Shown piece after piece: positions 60,901 to 64,000 of a DNA stretch of 64,000 bases (position 1 is the stretch's first letter; the number at the start of each line of letters is the position of its first letter). This DNA comes from Tubiluchus corallicola (Eukaryota > Priapulida > Priapulimorpha > Priapulimorphida > Tubiluchidae). Location of the stretch: the NCBI GenBank assembly GCA_030141605.1, contig JAQGDQ010000041.1, positions 126,001 to 190,000 on the forward strand, given 5' to 3'. The notes beneath the pieces were generated by a model, which searched no databases, was not told the DNA's origin, and saw only the letters and a list, made by a program, of their open reading frames with translations. The translations under genes were made by a program, and so were the position numbers.

Positions 60901-61886
60901 AATCTGACAAGAATTTAATGCCATGGGGGAACCGATCCGGATCAGCAACCAAGTTTCCAAATTCGTCTCTTTCTTTAGCAGCCCAACAGTCATCTATGCA
61001 GACAAATTCGTAACCAGCATCGCGATAACCTTCGGAAACCATCACATCAGCTACTTCCATAAACAACACTTCACTAAATACATACAAACATGTTTCAATC
61101 TTTCATGCTCAGTTATTCGTCATAACTGGGCGGGGTATTTACCATTTCAGGTGGGGTATATAGCCGAGTGGTACAGCATGTGTGATTTGTGACCAAAAGC
61201 TGATCAGTGAATGGATGTATTTTAGGTAACTACCTTCAACACTCGTTTTGAATATTTTTATATTTGCCATACTGATTCTGACTGTTTAGCCTCGTATAAG
61301 AAGGGCATATAGACATCCGAGCATATCTAAGACACCTCTGCCAGTTCAGTGGCTCATCTTGGAAGCTTAGTCTTGAAAAACAGCTAAGCTCTGGTTCCAC
61401 AAATGCCAATGCTAGATATATAATATAACAATGGCATATATTATACTACATGATATATATGTTCTTTATTTATTATAATGACGGGCAGTGGTGCTTCTTA
61501 TTACCATTACTTTTTAGAGCTTTGCACGAAAATTATTGTGCAAAGTAGCAATTGTTAATACACATTTCTTTTTCCTGACTGCAACCTATCAATGTCATTC
61601 TATAAACAATATTGTAGTCATGTGTACAATGCACAATAATATAATCTTTTAAACCAAAAGTTGATTTTATGGTGAACTACACTTCTAACAGCAGCAGTGA
61701 ACAGCTAATACTAACACAATCTAACCTGACACAATCCTTTGGTTGTTCTTTACAGTTGATGTTACACATAAAGCGTTCCCAATTCATCCATCCCATTGGC
61801 GGAGTTCTAGCTAGTCCGTTATTAATACACGATGCATATTCAGCTAACAAGATTAGCAAGGCGATCACTGATTTCAATTTTGCCAT
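54592..61886 (-). CDS. Lysosomal alpha-galactosidase / alpha-N-acetylgalactosaminidase (GH27)
   Basis: Seven exons (61726-61886, 60899-61073, 59873-60047, 59671-59765, 58366-58527, 57163-57366, 54592-54900) join in phase to 426 residues. A signal peptide (about 1-20) precedes [12 protein letters not shown] and the GH27 barrel. The nucleophile is D159 in LKLDGCY and the acid/base is D220 in [10 protein letters not shown]. The [14 protein letters not shown] and IGNFGLS motifs and a C-terminal beta domain follow. The enzyme removes terminal alpha-galactose or alpha-GalNAc from glycolipids and glycoproteins, normally in lysosomes. In the specificity loop SCSWPDY, Ser191 matches human NAGA (S188) rather than GLA (E203); the GLA L206 / NAGA A191 position is Asp194, matching neither. 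I therefore favour NAGA-like or dual specificity and leave the symbol blank. Sequons include NMT, NYT and NAT. All catalytic residues are present. Confidence 0.95.
55620..56485 (+). pseudogene. LINE reverse transcriptase C-terminal relic (jockey/CR1-like)
   Basis: On the plus strand, antisense to the glycosidase in its intron 6, frame fragments match the end of a non-LTR retrotransposon RT. One is [14 protein letters not shown] (about 55660-55701). A frameshifted ILDMFRIDV...LGS continues it. A distal [10 protein letters not shown]...YFPVSYNL (about 56360-56440) matches the usual FFPRTxxLWNSLP..FP..YxL ending. Stops, frameshifts and a gap or insertion between about 55800 and 56220 show that it is dead. 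Confidence 0.65.
57163..57366 (-). CDS. GH27 glycosidase exon 6
   Basis: 204 bp. The acceptor is GCTTGCAG|TT. It encodes LIIGNFGLS, the [11 protein letters not shown] block and [11 protein letters not shown]. The donor is GAACAC|GTATGT. Confidence 0.93.
58366..58527 (-). CDS. GH27 glycosidase exon 5 (acid/base)
   Basis: 162 bp. The acceptor is TTTTTCAG|CC. It encodes [13 protein letters not shown] with acid/base D220 and ends at NWNDPDM before GTGAGC. Confidence 0.92.
58895..59611. mobile_element. hAT-like MITE in glycosidase intron 4
   Basis: The left end CAGGGGTGGGCAA pairs with a right end that reads CAAGGGTGGGCAA on the opposite strand (12 of 13 bases match). The flanks aattacgg and atttacaa match at 5 of 8 positions, a possible decayed 8-bp target duplication. 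About 717 bp long, with no transposase ORF. Confidence 0.65.
59671..59765 (-). CDS. GH27 glycosidase exon 4 (specificity loop)
   Basis: Only 95 bp. The acceptor is TTTTATAG|GT. It encodes [20 protein letters not shown]. The donor is ATATCG|GTAAGA. Confidence 0.9.
59873..60047 (-). CDS. GH27 glycosidase exon 3 (nucleophile)
   Basis: The acceptor is CTTTATAG|ATG. It encodes [11 protein letters not shown] and LKLDGCY with nucleophile D159. The donor is ACAAAG|GTACAA. Confidence 0.93.
60899..61073 (-). CDS. GH27 glycosidase exon 2
   Basis: 175 bp. The acceptor is TATTTAG|T, completing Ser54. It contains CIDDCW and RFPHGIKFL. The donor is GATTAT|GTAAGA, in phase 0. Confidence 0.93.
61151..61215 (+). 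repeat. tRNA-derived SINE-like relic in glycosidase intron 1
   Basis: A good A box (TATAGCCGAGTGGTA) and an anticodon-arm-like GATTTGTGACCAAAAG are present, but the B box is lost. This is a SINE head or tRNA pseudogene. Confidence 0.4.
61726..61886 (-). CDS. GH27 glycosidase exon 1
   Basis: Residues 1-53 plus two bases: signal peptide and the [18 protein letters not shown] block. The donor is GTCAG|GTTAGA, in phase 2. Confidence 0.92.
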
Positions 61887-62759
61887 TTCTAAAAGTAAAA
61901 TAACCCGTCAAAGATTGTTGTTCCTGTATGACAGCAATTAAGTGCACTGTCATACAGTGATACTGAAACTCTAATATAATGGTAAATTCTAAATTTAGGT
62001 TCAGAGACAGATTGTTATGATAAACAAAACACAATTCCTTCTAAAGACATAACAAAAGACAGTAGCCAGGAAAGGAAACAAAATATGAAGGGGTGATTAG
62101 TAGAGTTGATACAAAAAAGAAAGAGGGAAATTTTTCAGGACACAACAATAGCTTTGCCATTAACTAATACTTTTAAATATAAATATTTTTTTTCAAAATC
62201 ACGAAAGACAACGTCACACAAAAGAATACTACAATACTCCAACAAACACACTCAAATGCATCACCGAGCAATTAGACCAAGCGCAAACAGCATAACGTTC
62301 AAAGCTGCTGACACGTTCACAAATGTCATCAAGCTCATGAAACTTTTGTACAAATACTGATGGGGCAAAGGCCTGACAACCAAGAAATGTTCATTGATGC
62401 ATTTTTACCATTGCCACAGAGGAAACAGCATACCATGGCAACAAATGCAGCTTCTGCATAGTAGTACCACCAGATGTCAACATCTTATAAGTAGATCTAC
62501 AAGCACATTATGGCTGATGCACACTAAGATTTACCAAATGTCTGACTTTTCTGGGACTGTCACAGTTGATAGACTGCAGTGCTGGTCTACTTTTTTCTTA
62601 ATTATGTCATATTTTTCTATGCTCACCCAGAAATATTTTACTTGTAAATAGTGTCAGGTGTTTTAGCTTGAACATAATGTCATGGTTTACAGACATAGAT
62701 TTGCTATTGAGTTCTGAGTTCAGCACAGATGATACAAAGTTATTATTATCAGATAATTT
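61887..62759. other. Upstream flank of the glycosidase gene
   Basis: AT-rich sequence that presumably contains the glycosidase promoter on the minus strand. I see no clear core promoter element, gene or repeat. Confidence 0.4.
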
Positions 62760-63480
62760 CCATCTCACTTTCATGTACCACTTGAACACTCGAATGTGGA
62801 TGGACAGTCATTGCAAACATCACCCGAAAGTTCTCACCCACCACCTAACTTATACACTTGACATTTTGCAAGCCAAACCAGGTTTTATAGCACTAAACAT
62901 TGCATTGTTCAAATTCTGTATATGCCCTTCCTACACTTTGGGAGGGGTAAAATATTTTCGTCAATGTCAATTTGTAGATAGATGACATTCTAATTCCATG
63001 GATTCGGCTGACATGCATTCTTCCACCACACCCTGGATTTTCCTCGCTCTGGGGGAGGAAGAGTCACTGCAGGCCATCACCCATCATCTAACATCTACAA
63101 TGATAAATGTAGAGAGGTGGATAAAACCTACCTTTTTATACTTTCAATTGTTTGAATCAGCCCTCACTCCCCCTGGGGGGAGGGAATAAAATTCTTTTGT
63201 AATTGTTGGATTGTTAATATATGACAGGTCAATGAAAATTCCTTGCACTAAGCTGACTCAAATTCCTGGGGGAGAGAAACTCATTGCAGGCTATTGCTAA
63301 AAAATTGTGATTCAATGTTCAACATCTACATAGGTTACACTTGACATTTTTAGGGACAAAACATTTTTGGGTATTTGTTCAAATCCTGGATGTGGACCCA
63401 CCCTCCCTCTGGGTAAATTTAAATATTTTTGTCCAAGCTGGATTGTCAAAAAGGTGACAGGTCACTCTAATTGCTAGCAG
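62760..63480. repeat. Diverged tandem repeat, about 235-bp unit, three copies
   Basis: Landmark words recur in order. The ttgttcaaat or ttgtttgaat word is at 62905, 63148 and 63375, followed by a C-rich ccctcc/ctcccc, t-ggg and aat-tttt block. A gacaggtca or tgacatt word with -aatt-c occurs at about 62983, 63222 and 63460. Spacing is 243 and 227 bp. Confidence 0.6.
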
Positions 63481-64000
63481 AGGGTGCATAATAGGAAGAG
63501 TGTGGTGATCCCTAGGATGCAATTTTGAGTCTACTCGCTCCCTGACACTGCATTGAACTGAAAAAGTTTGACAGTTTTAGCACCTCATAATCACTGTATT
63601 TTTGCACAAACTGAGCAATACCTCAAACAACATTACAGTTTGTTAATAAACTAATCATTGTATGTATGACGGAAATTCTTATGCACTGTTTTGTAAAAAG
63701 ATATTTTGATCTGTTTTAAATTGCACTCGGAAAAGCTTGTGCTCTTATTATTTATAGGACCATCATCCTATCCCTATCATAAGTCCCTATCAGCATTTAA
63801 AACAAAATTAAAATCACTAATATTAACCAGATATGAAATACCATCACACAAGTACGACAACATACACACAGAATTCATATATCCACGGCCATATTAATTA
63901 AATCATAGTTTTCTTCATTTTTTTGTGCACAGTTGTAAATATGTTTGATTTTATTCGTCGTTACTTTCCATTACTGCACAGTAGTTTAGATTGCACTGAT
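63481..64000. other. Window-edge non-coding sequence
   Basis: No gene is recognised apart from a possible LINE fragment listed separately. Confidence 0.4.
63706..63897 (+). pseudogene. Possible LINE ORF2 C-terminal fragment
   Basis: A 63-codon ORF contains SLSAFKTKLKSLIL, resembling the SLxxFKxxLKxxLL motif near the end of many CR1/RTE-type LINE reverse transcriptases. It is short and unsupported otherwise, so chance similarity is possible. Confidence 0.3.

Overview
The window comes from the nuclear genome of an invertebrate animal. Coding sequence is sparse, split by GT-AG introns and set in AT-rich DNA full of microsatellites and decayed transposons. The proteins are clearly bilaterian, but I cannot place the phylum; a lophotrochozoan or an invertebrate deuterostome would fit. 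I recognise four protein-coding genes and rebuilt their exons from splice sites and reading phase.

Layout. 1-14.0 kb: no recognised gene; CT/GA, GAAT, GAAA/GAAC and GACT microsatellites, a TIR element (about 10.5-11.2 kb) and one weak cysteine-rich secreted ORF. 14.0-20.8 kb, minus strand: a three-exon Gsx ParaHox homeobox gene (297 aa) with an intron inside the homeodomain. 20.8-38.7 kb: a gene desert upstream of Gsx with SINE-like relics, a transposon end, hairpins and a possible foldback repeat. 38.7-39.9 kb, minus: an intact, intronless HDAC8 (400 aa). 42.0-51.0 kb, plus: a ten-exon SLAIN1/2 homologue (513 aa) with SxIP motifs and a hAT-like element bounded by an 8-bp target duplication in intron 3. 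54.6-61.9 kb, minus: a seven-exon alpha-galactosidase / alpha-N-acetylgalactosaminidase (426 aa), with a LINE relic and a second hAT-like element in its introns. 62-64 kb: a diverged tandem repeat of about 235 bp and a LINE-like fragment.

How the genes relate. They do not form a pathway: Gsx is a neural patterning transcription factor, HDAC8 a deacetylase, SLAIN a microtubule plus-end protein, and the glycosidase a lysosomal enzyme. HDAC8 and SLAIN are divergent; SLAIN and the glycosidase are convergent. The most interesting signal is the linkage. From memory, the human counterparts lie on ParaHox-bearing chromosomes: GSX1 and SLAIN1 on 13, GSX2 and SLAIN2 on 4, HDAC8 near CDX4 on Xq13, and GLA on Xq22. 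The window may therefore preserve a piece of the ancestral ParaHox neighbourhood. I found no CRISPR, phage, viral or other defence-type system.
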